Positions 1-14,103 of a stretch of 64,000 bases of DNA are shown in pieces. The translations under genes were made by a program, and so were the position numbers. The stretch comes from Gadus chalcogrammus. Lineage: Eukaryota; Chordata; Actinopteri; Gadiformes; Gadidae. The notes below the pieces were generated by a model. The model was not told the origin of the DNA, did no database searches, and saw only the letters and a program-made list of their open reading frames with translations. The stretch is taken from assembly GCF_026213295.1 (NCBI RefSeq), contig NC_079419.1:9276791-9340790 (forward strand), written 5' to 3'. The stretch's first letter is position 1, and the number at the start of each line of letters is the position of its first letter.

Positions 1-62
1 TCTCAACGGGTCTGCCTATGTTTCTGACCTCAAATCTGACTCCCGCTCCGTTAGTATCAAGT

Positions 63-315
63 AGGCGTGGCCTATGTGAAGTAGCCGTGGCCTATGTGAC
101 GTATTGGCTCCGCCCTCCTCACCTGTCTAAAGGTGCTGCCATCTGTGGCTGGAGTAGTTATTGCAGCTTGTGTGTTCGATCCTGCCTCCTAGTGGCTATG
201 TGGGGTTAATGCAGCTTGTGTGTTCGATCCTGCTTCTTAGTGGCTATGTGGGGGTAATGCAGCTTGTTTGTTCGATCCTGCTTCCTAGTGGCTATGTGGG
301 GGCAGCTTATGTGCT
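63..315 (+). repeat. 48-bp minisatellite with a short neighbouring 20-bp duplication
   Basis: Three head-to-tail units of about 48 bases start at 163, 211 and 259, each opening gcagcttgtgtgttcgatcc (with small changes) and ending in agtggctatgtgggg. A truncated fourth begins at 302. At 63-101 a separate ~20-base unit containing gtggcctatgtga occurs twice. The array has no coding sense. Confidence 0.85.
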
Positions 316-330
316 TAAAATACGTAACAT

Positions 331-918
331 TAGCCACTGTCAGTCGCAAAAACAAGCCCTTTTAGAAGGCGAACATTGACATGGCACTTTTGGGCCCCAA
401 GGTCCACAGGCACCCCGCTTTTGCGGATTACAGCTTCAGCTTTCTTGCTCAATACTGGACAAAGTGAAAAAAATAGAAAATACAGTCCAGGTTGAACAAT
501 TCTCAATTCTGGTTCTTTTCCTTGAAAAGAGGCGTCTGCAAGATGTTCTTAATCGCTGTGTCTGGTTTCCAAGGTTTATTCAGACAACGATCGGATGATT
601 TGGAAGGGAAATACCAATTTTATTAGATTTTTTAATTCGGAAAGATGAACAGATTTGTAGTCACAACAGAAGTAAACACACACCTCACTTCCCAAATTGG
701 GCCAGTAAACAATATGTCATGTATACTTAACGTTGGAAAAACAATTCATAATGCATGATGAAAAGCCAACACTTGTTTTTGCCGACCGCACACCTCACCG
801 TTGATTGTCTCTGCACTACCAATGAATAGTGAGGACCCTCATGGCTGGTTGCCAAATTACATTCTAGTTTACATCTGTAGCTGATTGTGCCCATTCCAGA
901 AGGTAAGGATGAAAGGGC
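331..918. other. No gene recognised
   Basis: AT-rich single-copy-looking sequence with no convincing coding segment or element end. It could be intergenic DNA or intron 1 of the phosphatase gene. Confidence 0.5.
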
Positions 919-1180
<262 letters not shown>

Positions 1181-2310
1181 CACAGGCCACTGTACGTACA
1201 CACACACCACTACACACACTGATAATCTTGTGATAAAACATATTTGGCACATACTGACAAACATCAGAACGCATCAGATTTCACCTCCCTTCTCCTCTTC
1301 TGACTCTTGCGACAGATCTAGCCCAAGTCTGTGATCCGTCCGTCCTCCACTTCATGCAGAGATCAAAGAAGGCACAACATTTACATAAAAGATTATGTAT
1401 GAGTTTAATTAGTGCTTCTTCTGCAATGACAACAACAAACCCCTTCCAAAAAAATAAAAAACGATTTATCTTCTTTCTGTGTGTTGACGTTTGGAGATGA
1501 AATAGGGTGTGGGTAGGGGTGAATGCATTATAACCATGCTCTGAGTCACACTTTTAATTGAGGACGTAACCCCCGCTCCGCAGAGATGGCCAACTTTTCC
1601 CGGAACACCTGAATGCAGTAGATGGAATGAGATTAGTTTTTATTAATTCCTGCTAATGCGTCCGCGCATATTCATTTTCTATAATTACATGTATTGCTTT
1701 GGTAGCTGGCCTGCTAATTTTGTATGCCCAAGTGTACCACTGCAACCGCCCTTGCACATATCTCTTCGACGGCAACCTTGTTAATTCTATCCTTTACAAA
1801 TTAGGTTAACTCATCCATTTTAATTATTTTCTTAGGGAATCTATTTGGTATTATTCGATGAAATTGGTACGTTTTATCGAGAAAATAAAGAAAATAATTC
1901 AAATAAAAATGTTTAATAAAAGAATCGGTGGGATTTATTCTCAGTTGCTCTACTTGAGTTACACAGGCAAATGGCTCCTCTAGCGATGTGTCAATTGATG
2001 GGTCTGTGAGAAGAATCATTTTAATAAGTCTGTCTGTGCAGTAGCATGTTTCTCTGCAACAAAAGGGGTCAACCGACTGGGGTCACATTGTTTTGTGCGC
2101 TCATTATCTGGAATCAGGATTTAAAAAAAGAATAGTGAGTAAATGTATTCCAATCATCTTAAGTAGCTGGGCGTGAGGTGGAAGTTCAGTCTGCCTACTT
2201 GTGAAAAGTGTATGCTTATTTTAATAAGCAGTTTCCAACTTCTTTTTTTTGCGCAGATTAAATGGTACACCTTCCAATAAGCGCACCTTATCTCAGAGAC
2301 TATTACATTT
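1181..2310. other. No gene recognised
   Basis: AT-rich noncoding-looking DNA. No element end, coding exon or structured RNA could be supported. Confidence 0.5.
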
Positions 2311-3804
<1,494 letters not shown>

Positions 3805-5093
3805 TAGGGCCCTATTTTAACGGTCTGAAAGACAAGTGAGAAGCGCCAAGCGCAAGTAGCTTTGTAGGCGGTTCTATGGCAATGTTGCTATTTTAAAGGC
3901 GCATAAATAACTCTTGCGCCCGGCGCAAATCTAAAAAGGGTTGGTCTGAAGTAGCCTAATTACCCGTAGGTGAGGTTTCGGCGTAACATGCAATAAATCA
4001 ATGAGAAGTGCCATCTCCCATCCCCTTTAAGAGCCAAGAGCGCATTTGAATTTGACAAGTTGATATTTTGACAGCGAGTTTGCAGTCGTAAGATGAGACA
4101 GACGCATGACCACATGAATTTCAAACTTCAAATGGCTCAGTTCATGGCCAAATAATATGGCCTAATTCACAGATGAATAGAGTTTTCTTCCACAACTTCA
4201 GAAATACTGAGTCCTCAAATAAATGTTGGCAAAGAAAACTGAACACACATATGATATGCGGTAACTGTGGTTCTATTTAATGATATACGCAATACATTAA
4301 CAAACATTGTTTGTTACCAGTATTGTATGCATTATCGTTATCGACTTGTGTTCCTAATATGCATGTCCCCCCGTTAATATACATTGCTATGGACTGTATT
4401 ATGCGTTACGTGTTTAGTTTGCGTGTGTTTAAACAGATGGCCGCACACATGCACGCCCGCATTCATTAATTATTTTACACATACACACACGCGCGCCCGC
4501 ATTCATTCATTCTTTTAAACACACACAAACGAGCACCCGTATTCATTCATTCTTTTAAACACTAACTTGCGGTAAAAAACAATGTTTTCTCACGAGCAAA
4601 TACTCATCAATCCTAAAAGTTATTGGCTTGTACACGATGTCTGTGTCAAGAAAATATGTGTTTACTGTACGGTGTTTGCAGATGCATTGATTTAAAAGTA
4701 CAACTTATTACCGCTGTATCAGCTGTTCTTTCCCAAAAAATATACCAAGAATGTGTGGCTATGTAGATGAGAGAAGCAAAGTGTATACGCAAGGTGCACA
4801 AGCAACATGAGCATGCGCACTAAAAATAGCATCTGAAAAACGTGCGACTTTAAACCAGGTATTTCCTGGTTTGTGGCGCAATTGTTTTCTGAAACTGCAA
4901 AATAGCACCTGGGAACGATTTGCGCCAGAACACACCTCCTCCTTTCGCCGAACCACCCTTGCGCAAGATCATTCCCTAATTTACCGACGCGTGGCGGTGG
5001 AGGGAAAAGAAAGCTCTGCGCCAGTTTCAAACTTGCAACGACACATGCGTCAGTGTAGAAAGTAAATTGCGCCGGATGCAAGATAGGGCCCTT
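3805..5093. mobile_element. Non-autonomous DNA transposon with agggccctat ends
   Basis: The left end reads tagggccctattttaacgg and the right end, read on the other strand, reads aagggccctatcttgcatcc. They share the terminal block agggccctat. The interior has the GCGC/AAGCGCAA-rich ends familiar from a dispersed fish DNA-element family and no transposase frame. No clear target-site duplication was found, so I leave the superfamily open. Confidence 0.7.
4442..4562 (+). repeat. 39-bp tandem repeat, three units
   Basis: Three units of 39-40 bases inside the transposon each carry [gc]cccg[ct]attcatt followed by attattttacac or cattcttttaaac (block starts near 4455, 4495 and 4534). It is an internal expansion of the element. 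Confidence 0.75.
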
Positions 5094-5476
5094 AATCTTT
5101 TTCCTGTGATTATGGTTTCGTACGCCATGCTAGGATGAAGGTTGCAGATTACGCTAAAGGTTACAGGTTCATCTCCTTCCGTCTCCTCCTTTTGAAAATG
5201 AGATCTGTGTGGCTGGCTGCACATGAAGGCTCCTGGGTCCTGGTAGAGGCATCCGTGTTCTCATCCTGCGACAGCGGCGGCGCCATCGCCCCAAGGACAC
5301 TGTAAAGCCTGGGACCTCTGGAGGCACTGTGTTCTCCGCACCGCGGCGACAAGATTCACCCCGACGTGAACCGCTTGGCCAGACAGACACCTCGCCCGGG
5401 CGCCTGTTGCCATTTACCGCCCCCCGCTGCCTTCCGCTGACATTTCTGTTTTACTTTGTCTTATCTGACTCATTGG
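5094..5476. other. Short unique segment between two transposons, no gene recognised
   Basis: About 380 bases between the right end of one TIR element and the left end of the next. The stretch 5230-5420 is GC-rich, but I see no exon with supporting splice sites and homology. Confidence 0.5.
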
Positions 5477-6069
5477 CTGTGTTCGAAATCGTTCCCTATT
5501 CACTCACTCACTATTCCCTATATAGTGTTCATGATATAGTGCCCTATATAGGGAACGAACAAACGAAAATTCGGACACTACGCTGAACATTGTAAACGTA
5601 ATTTGCGTCAGTAAATGCGCCGGGTATTTGTGTGACGCAGACAGATTCGCCCACATCATGTAAACAAACCGGGCACTCAGGAGGAAAGCTGGAGGTTGTA
5701 TTGTTGTTGAATGTTACATTTCCTTGATCAAGGATTTTTTAATTAATTTTGAGTGTTACATTTTCTATGTTAAATCCCAAATAAATTGTTGACATTTCTA
5801 AACAAAGGCCGGAGACTCCATCATTAAATGTATACGTTTTTCCGTGGTTATTCAGCTGCTTCTTCTCCTCCGGAAAAACACGACCGCATTACATTGTGGT
5901 ATACGGGAGTAACATGTAGGGAACATCGTATGTTCACTCAAATTTTTGGTATTTTAAGTCCACTATGTATTGCATGAAATTAACCACTGAGAATTCAAAC
6001 CCCACTACAAAATGGCGAGCAAACTATTTAGCGCCCTATATCCGTGATAGGGTACGATTTCGAACACAG
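5477..6069. mobile_element. MITE with ctgtgttcgaaatcgt terminal inverted repeats
   Basis: The first 23 bases (5477-5499, ctgtgttcgaaatcgttccc...) match the reverse complement of the last 23 (6047-6069) at 22 positions. The subterminal part is rich in ccctatatag palindromes. At 593 bases with no transposase frame it is a non-autonomous element. I could not find a convincing target-site duplication. Confidence 0.85.
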
Positions 6070-7330
6070 TTATTGTCCCTGCGTTGCCTAGCGCTGTCTA
6101 CAGGAAGTGGGGAAGGAAACCTCACAGAGGCAGAGGTGTTGTCAGAGACGGTTGGGGGTGGAGGGTGGGAGGGGGGGGGGGGGGGGCACCTTGGGGACTG
6201 CCGTGGCTTCTCATATGCCATCTGAACACATCTGGAGCACGGCTACATGCGCCTTTGACTCGTCCTTCCTCCGCCGCCAGTGCAGACATGCTGATATAAA
6301 CAACAGGAACCAAACAAGGGGGAAAAGCCATACCATTCATCATCAGATCACCAAGCCTGATGGGCGATCTCCCACGTTATCCAGGCAAAAACAGTCAGAG
6401 GAGAACAAGGTGGATCTACGAGGAGAGGAACGTTTGACAGAACACAACCTATACATCCTCCTCCTCTCCCCTGAAGGCCTGGCAGTACCACCACAGCACA
6501 CGGCTTATATCCCACCTTCCAGGACCAGGGGTGGGCTGCGGCTGGGAGACTGGGCGGGGGTAGGGGGGGCACGTGTGTGGGGTTGCAGAGCCGAAACACT
6601 GGCCCCCCCCCTTGGCCCTCCATCCTCAGTCAAAGGGGGTGTTGTCAGCCAGGAGTGTGTTGCATCCCTCTCTGTCCCTGCCAACGGAAGCGCTATTACT
6701 GCCTGCCAATGCCCCAGGAATAAAAAAAGGAGGAAAAAAAGAATACCCAATATGCATATTATTCTAATACAAGCCGTCAGTGCCTGGAATTACTTGGCAT
6801 GATCGCATAATGAATGCAATGCCTTGTAGGTTTCTACACAAAGCTGTTTTGCCATTCGTATGAATAATTCATAGTAGCCCAGAGGCAATAAATCAGCCAG
6901 GCAAGAACTAAGAAAATTAGCTACCAATTAGTCTTTATTTGTGGTGATTTTTTTATTTAGAAAAATATATATATTACTATTTTGAGTTCTGCCGTCCATA
7001 AATATACCACATATACTAAGTTTGGTTCTGGTAAACTGGATGACCTTGAGAATCCCAATGGATGCGGGGAGGATATGGGGCAGGAGGGAGAGGGTGTTGG
7101 CTGTGGGGTAGATCAGACCCCTCCCCCATCTCTCTGTCTCTCTGTGGGGCTATTGGACTTTCTGTCGCCCGGCTCACCAAGCGACCAGACACATCAGTAT
7201 CAGAGTCAGACTCTCAGAGGGGATTGATCGTGATCTCCCAGCAAATGATGTGAAAGGGGACTTTGTTGTTGACTGAAGAAATGTGATGTGGGGGTTTGAT
7301 GCTTCCATGGCTAAAAGCTAAAGGCTATCC
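6070..7330. other. No gene recognised; contains a poly-G run
   Basis: A G homopolymer of about 15 lies at 6172-6186 inside a G-rich stretch. The 231-codon open frame at 6107-6802 is low-complexity and crosses this run; it has no domain that I recognise. Confidence 0.5.
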
Positions 7331-7345
7331 CCCCCACCACACACA

Positions 7346-7431
<86 letters not shown>

Positions 7432-7517
7432 TATACACACACACACACACGTTTATATACACACACACACATACTGTCATGTATATACACACACACACAC
7501 ACACACACGTATATACA

Positions 7518-7557
<40 letters not shown>

Positions 7558-7711
7558 TATACACACAAGGACACACATACTCATGTGTATCCACACAGGC
7601 ACACACATACACATGTGTATATCCACACATACACATGTGTATATACACACACACACACATACACACAAACACACGCGTTTACACGCACGCGCACACACAC
7701 ACACACACACT
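7331..7711 (+). repeat. Compound CA / GTATATACAC microsatellite
   Basis: A pure CA run (about 7343-7428) is followed by about 280 bases of degenerate units mixing (CA)n with gtatatacac and catgtgtat blocks. It is alternating purine-pyrimidine almost throughout. Confidence 0.95.
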
Positions 7712-10700
7712 TTGTGTACACTGCAAGTCTTGCAGCATGCACGCCAGTTGTCGCAGGTTGTCACCGGAGCGAAGCGTCGTGTCGCTTCGATTCGCAGGGC
7801 CCCTGAAGTTGGAAGCGATCGCTCCTGCCAGCGAGAAAAACCCTCACCACGGATAAATGGACACTGAACAGCATGGGAACAGAGAGATAAACAAAATTGG
7901 CAGGGGGAAAATGAACTAGTCAGCCTAGAAGACCAACAGCGCTCGCCTTTCTGAACACCGGAACTCGTTATCTGAGCTTTCTAGGGAAAGACGTGAAGAG
8001 GTGTGTATGTGTTTCTGTGTGTGTACACATAGATATAGATGTATAGATATATATCAGAAGATTATGATGGATCAGTTATGTTTCCTGAACTTCTCCCTCT
8101 TTACTTAACATGTCTTTTTTTATGTCAACCCTTTGGGAAATAAAATGTGCCTTTAATGCACATAGTTAGAAACGGCACTTTGTTAGAGAACTCCAAGTGA
8201 GTTTCATCAAGGTCAACGAGCAGAGACGATGTCTCTCCAGCAAATTCTACGTAAGCGCACAGGGAGATGAGCCGGTTGGGTTCTGGAAGGAATAGGACAA
8301 GCTGTCAAAGAGGCGTTAAAACGGAAAAAGAAAAAAAATATGAGCCAATGATTCATCAGACGAACCCTCCAGAGTCTTTGCCCTCGTTTGCTTTTCTTTT
8401 GTTTGCACTTGTTGCGAGATTTCTGCTCTTCCGGATGTCTAATCTAAAAAGCGCCATAACTGCAGGCTGTCAGTGCTGCATTGAGGCAAACTGAGTGGGC
8501 CAGAAGGTGAATTAGGCCAGGGCACAAAGATGGGAGATGAAGCCAGACAGTAATCTCTTACTTGTCTCAACCTGCCTTAGTCTTTGTAGTTTCTTTAATG
8601 CAATTTGAAATGTAAAGATATTTATAGGATCTTTTTTGGAGTTTGATTTTGTATAATATATATTCTAGTATTTATATTCCTTTTAGTACTGGTGTTTGAA
8701 GCCTTTTCGTCTGTGTAAAACACAATAAGGTATAGTTAAAGTCTATAAAACCTACTACCCATGCAATAGAAATACTATTTATTTGGCCATTGTTCTCTCT
8801 ATGGTTATATTCTATAACGTTACATGGTTATTTATTCTTCCAGATTAATTGTTCTAAATTATAGATCATTAACCAACAGCAGTCTCCTCCTCTTGGGCAT
8901 TCATTATTATCATTCAGCCAGAGCAATTGTCCTGTCTACAGAACGTTAAATGAACCGGGAATTTGCATTGTCCCCCATTTTCCATCCTTTATTTTTTTTA
9001 ATTGCAAGCATCGTGCCTGTTGATCCTGTTTCTATATGTAGCTGCTGTTCATAGTCTCTCCTCCAGAACTAATTGGCATACGCTTCCACTATTTTATTTC
9101 ACGGTCATAATGTGGTTGTTGTTTCCCCGTGTCAACCCGTATGCTACGGCGATGACGTGTGTCTGTTGCGCCGCTCACACTGAGTTACTCTGCTATCAGA
9201 GGTGGATGGGGCACTCCAGGGAGGACAGCACTTGTCACAAGCCATTGTGGTTTGTTCCGTCAGTCTGATATATAAAGTGCCTGGGTTGTGTCCCAGCCAG
9301 TAATTAGCCCTAGCCCCTGCAACCTGTGTAACACAATTATATCTGTGGGCGCTGCTGTTCTTCACACCCACAGCTATAATGAATGAACCACAGGTTAATT
9401 AAATGCTTGAATGGCAGATGCCTCTCAAAAAGTTTCCGACACCTTATTCATTAGGAGCTCTGGCCTTTGGGCTAGCCCGAGATTAAAAAAAACACAACAA
9501 ATTGAGTGTTAGATTTTCACTAATCTGGCAGCTTCTTAACTCAAACATTTTAAACAAGTGTGTCAGTGTCAGAGTGACAAAGTACTTTTAATTCTGTGCG
9601 GGATCTTGAGAATACTTTTTATATACTTTCACTTTATTTTTTAATTTTATTATTATTTTCTAATATAACTGCACTTTTCAATCTTTCCCTCTTAAAAGCA
9701 AATACATCGGAGCCTCATGTTCCCATAATATTCAGATTCATCTTGTTCTGCACTGGGAAGTTGTCCAACCTGTACTTTGAGGGCCTTTCTGTTGTTTGTT
9801 TGTGTATGCATACATCAGCTGAAGTTGCAGTCGGTTTGATCAAATGTTTTGTATTGTTGCCGGATTTATAGATGTCATTTTTAATCACCAAACATACAAA
9901 TGTAAAAAATGTAGTCAGTATCAAATCATCTTCATAACAGAAGATCAGCTGCCCAGAGACCCCTAGTCTGGTATATGTGGGGTGCTCCCCTTCAACATCT
10001 GGATGTACCCTCACACCCATGGGGACCCGTGACTGACCACATTTGCATGTAATCAATACCCTGTAGTTTTCCCAAATGAATCGCAGCATATGGTGGTGGG
10101 CTTCATTTTGCATGCATAAGTACATGCTCATTACTCTTACCACTAAACTATTTCCTCATTACTCTGGAACAGCTTCCCCGTTTTACATTCCGTCTCCATC
10201 TTGCGAGTCAAGAGTCAGTCCACAGATACGTTGAATACCAACTAATTATGTAGATGTCTACTGCTAAAAGCACAAAGGTGTCCTCATTATTTTTCTCCAT
10301 TGCAGTGATCTGAACGGGGAGAGCAGAGGCATTGCTCTGTGCGGTGGAATTTTCCCCGGCCGTAGGTACAGCACAAAGTCACATTGACGAATCGCGTTCT
10401 TTTCTTGGTAGTTTTGTTCAAATGTGAAGTAGTTAACTTTCATGTATATGGTTATTTCTAACTATTCTGGTACATTAGCATAGCAAGCTTAGATTTAGTT
10501 CTTACATAGAGTCGTCTCCCAGGATGTGTACAAACGTCGACGTCAGGTCTAGTTCTTCCTTTCAACAATGCCCGCCCGGCAGCCTGTCATTGTGGCTGTG
10601 TCGTGGCTGACATCTTTGTAAACCATGTCCAAAAAACCCACAAACATGGCTGTGAGTGCTGCCATGTTAGGGTGTGAACGGAGGCTTTGGCATCACTCTT

Positions 10701-11109
10701 GGTTTTGATTGATTTAGCTCTTCGGGCCCGGCTAATATAGGCCCCTTCGGACCTCGCGGGGGGATGGTCAAGACGACCACGACATTCAAAGTGATGTTTG
10801 AACGGATGAGACATTTTCTGTGAAATGTTGAAGTACTATGAGTATCATGACCTTTTTTGGTCATTCGGCTGATGAAAACTTCTCAAAAGGCCCTAAGCCT
10901 AGTATAGACAGATTGATAGACGTTGCTTTTTTTAGGTCCAACTAGCCTTTAGAGTCTGTGTTATTAATACTGTTGACCATACACTTTATCGTCAATAGAA
11001 TTTTTTTTTAATCTGTGAGTCATCTCGTGCCAGTTGAAAAAATAATGAAAGCTCAAGCTCTAAATGAGACAGGTTGACTTGTGGTTCCGTGGATTGGTAG
11101 GCTACCTAT
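7712..11109. other. No gene recognised
   Basis: About 3.4 kb of mostly AT-rich DNA. I looked for a signal-peptide exon with a phase-1 donor for the downstream phosphatase gene and for element ends, and support neither. Confidence 0.5.
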
Positions 11110-11607
11110 GGTGTGTTCCTGAATCCTCGGACGCCAGCCTTCCGAGTTGCACGTTTGACGTCACTTCCGGTCTCGGAGCATTCATAGCCTTCCTGTTCGT
11201 CTTTGTGATTGTGGCACACAATTGGCTAATCGTTGTTTATTGTTAGCTACATTAGCCTCTTTAGCAAACCAGCCCGAAAACAAACAACACAACTTTACAT
11301 TATATTGCACGCACAGCAAGACCATGCAATGTATAAATTGGTGACCGGAATAAATGTGCAATGTTATTAAGTGTGTAAGAGGATTTAAAATCGACATTAA
11401 AATGACCTACGTTGTACAAATACAAAAAAATCTCTTCACGGGCGTAGCCATTTTGTTGAGAGAGTCAACACTGCTCTTGGTCTACTCTCAGATTTTCAAA
11501 AGATGAAGACAAAAACGGGGGGTGCCTTCGAGAAAGGCCTCAAGAAAACTGGGAGATCTTCGACTTTCGACTCGGAAGTCAGGCGTTCGAGGATTCAGGA
11601 ACATACC
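11110..11607. mobile_element. MITE with 37-bp terminal inverted repeats
   Basis: Bases 11110-11146 (ggtgtgttcctgaatcctcg...) match the reverse complement of 11571-11607 at 33 of 37 positions. The total length is 498 bases with no transposase frame. No clear target-site duplication is visible. Confidence 0.85.
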
Positions 11608-14103
11608 GTCATGACACATGTGGAACCCTAAAGGTTATTGGGGTATTGTGCACTGATTGAACTTCCTTCAACCACTAAGTGATGGTGGTTTTTGATTCAG
11701 TTTTGCTTTTAATGAAACAATATCACGCTATTGCCTTTTATTTTATGTAGACTATGAGAAATTGAATCAAATATTATATCTAGCAGGTAAATTATGTACA
11801 CGTGGTAATACAGCGCCTGGTCTATCTCTGTTCTACTTTTGCTCATGCTAGTCGAAGTCAGACTTCTGGCTGACACTCAGACATTCTCAGTGTCTCTCTT
11901 TTTTTCTATGTTTGTCACTAATAAGAAAAAATCCTATAGTTTAACGAGAGATCACGCAGGCGCTGTGCTTCAGAGCGTTCTGTGCTCCAGCCTAATCCCA
12001 GTGACCATTCAGCTGGGTGCTGCAGGAGCTAGACCAAAGAATGATCCTCGAAGGGACACAATAGAAGGCTGCCAAGGTTAGGAAACTGAAATCTCCCAAG
12101 GAAACAATCTGCCAGACTGCAGCCCTAAGCCCTATAATGAAATGTAGGTCCCACAATGAATGCTGTGATGTGTGAGCTTTTGATGGGACTGTAAGCGGGT
12201 GAAAAAAAATAGGTCAGGAACCTTTGTACAATAATTTACCTTAATAATTCAAAATATTAATGAGCATTAGGCGTTCGTGGTGCGCTCCTTTCTTTCCGTG
12301 CACACTTATTCACGGCAGCTGACTGTTTGAATTTGGAGCAGGTGAATAATGGTATTTGACATGTTGCATTGTCTTGCACGCTGCAAAATGGTGAGCTGAA
12401 GACATTCGCCTTTTGTGTAAAAAGTGGGTTAGTGTAGCTACATAAACAGAGCCTTTATCGAGCAGACCATTCTTTTGTTTAGAGTCAAACTAATTTGAGT
12501 TGAAATGGTCATATTTCTCACTCTCAGTCCTGCAGTTGCGAATAACAACATTCTTATTAATCTTTTATCAGAGTCACTAGCAACACACCGTGCAAATGAT
12601 GCAGTCAAGTGTGGGCTCTGTCTTATCCTTTCACCACCAAGTGTTGAGCTTGTAACCAGCTATCATTTGGCATTTATATTTCTTCTTAGTGTTGCTGAAG
12701 TAAAGGTGCTAAGGCTAAATGTAAATTTACAGCATAGCAAAGCCACTGTGCCCAACAAACAAAACCTTTCCCTGCCCTGACTATTATTCTGTACCAATAA
12801 GATAGCCTTCAGTAGATTGCGAAAAACAAGCTTGATATCAAAGGTCTAGGTAGTATGTTGTGCAACTTTAAGATATGCAATATTCCCTTTGGGAAAGTAC
12901 ACAACATTATATTGCCGCAATTAAATATTCTGTTAATACAATGGAAATTTGAAAATGCAAATAATGGGTCACTGATTGGATATTCATTTGTGTTTGACAA
13001 GAGTGAACAATGCTCTCACTGACGATCTGAGTTCAGAATTTACATTCTGCACAGGCACCATTACAACAATAAGCATCTGTCGACACTGCTCAGCTTGTAA
13101 GGCATGCCCAACCGATGCTGTACTGCTGCACACACCGTTTACACCAGGAGGATAGTACCACTGCAAGTTATTGAAGGCACAGCACAAACCTTGTTTTTGC
13201 AAAATGGAAACAGCTGTCATAAAACTTTGTTCAAAACACCTGTGAGCGCAATCCACCCACCAACTTTGTGGCTTTTTCAGCGACCATAACAGCACAGGGT
13301 CCCTTGTTGCCAAACACACCCGGACCTCGGTACACATACTGATTTATAAAGTGGGCTTTAATGCCTCTGCCTTCCACACATCCCCACCCCCCGCAGTTGG
13401 CCCAGGAGGATTATGCCTGGCCACAGGCTTTTCTTTCAGGGAGGACATTTATAGCGGCTCGGAGCAGAAACAAAGGCCTCGGAGCGTTGTTTGAAGTGTT
13501 GCAGGGGAAGAACCCTGTAAGACAGAGGTCTGAAAAGAGGCACACACAAGGAGGAAAATCTCCTCGACCACATCTGCCACGGCCCAACCTCCGATCCAGC
13601 TCAGCCCTGTATACCTGCACCACCGACCTCCCGGTCCTCTCACCTGTGCATGCCCCCAAACATCCCCTCCTCCCCCCCACTACCCCTCCTCCATGTGGCC
13701 CAATGTATCAATGGTTACCTGCCCTGATCACAACATTGTGTGGTCAGGAACCATTTTACATGGACTACATGTTGATTGATGTTACTCCATTTTACGAAAA
13801 CCACAAAACAGATGATTAATATTTAATTGAGTTGATTCTCTAATTCAACCTAAACGTGAATGTTGCCTTGTGGCCTACATTACTTGTGGAATTGATACAA
13901 ACATTCCTCTATCCTTACATTTACTAATTGGCTTTTGTGATTCAATAATACTTCTACATAAAACCTTGAATTATGCTCCCTCCCTTATACGTGAAAAACA
14001 AAACACAACCAGATTTATTCCAGATTTGGAAACCCAACAAAGCATGTTAATTTTCTTGTTTATTTCCATGATCAAACATAATCACTCCCTCCTCTAGAGG
14101 AAG
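11608..14103. other. No gene recognised
   Basis: AT-rich sequence leading up to the 17.3 kb repeat. The 152-codon frame at 13361-13819 is proline-rich and lacks any family signature. Confidence 0.5.

Noticed and set aside
6107..6802. 231-residue open frame on the + strand
   Set aside because: Low-complexity, crosses a poly-G run of uncertain length, has no known domain and has no supporting splice context.
13361..13819. 152-residue proline-rich open frame
   Set aside because: No family signature and compositionally like the surrounding C-rich noncoding DNA.
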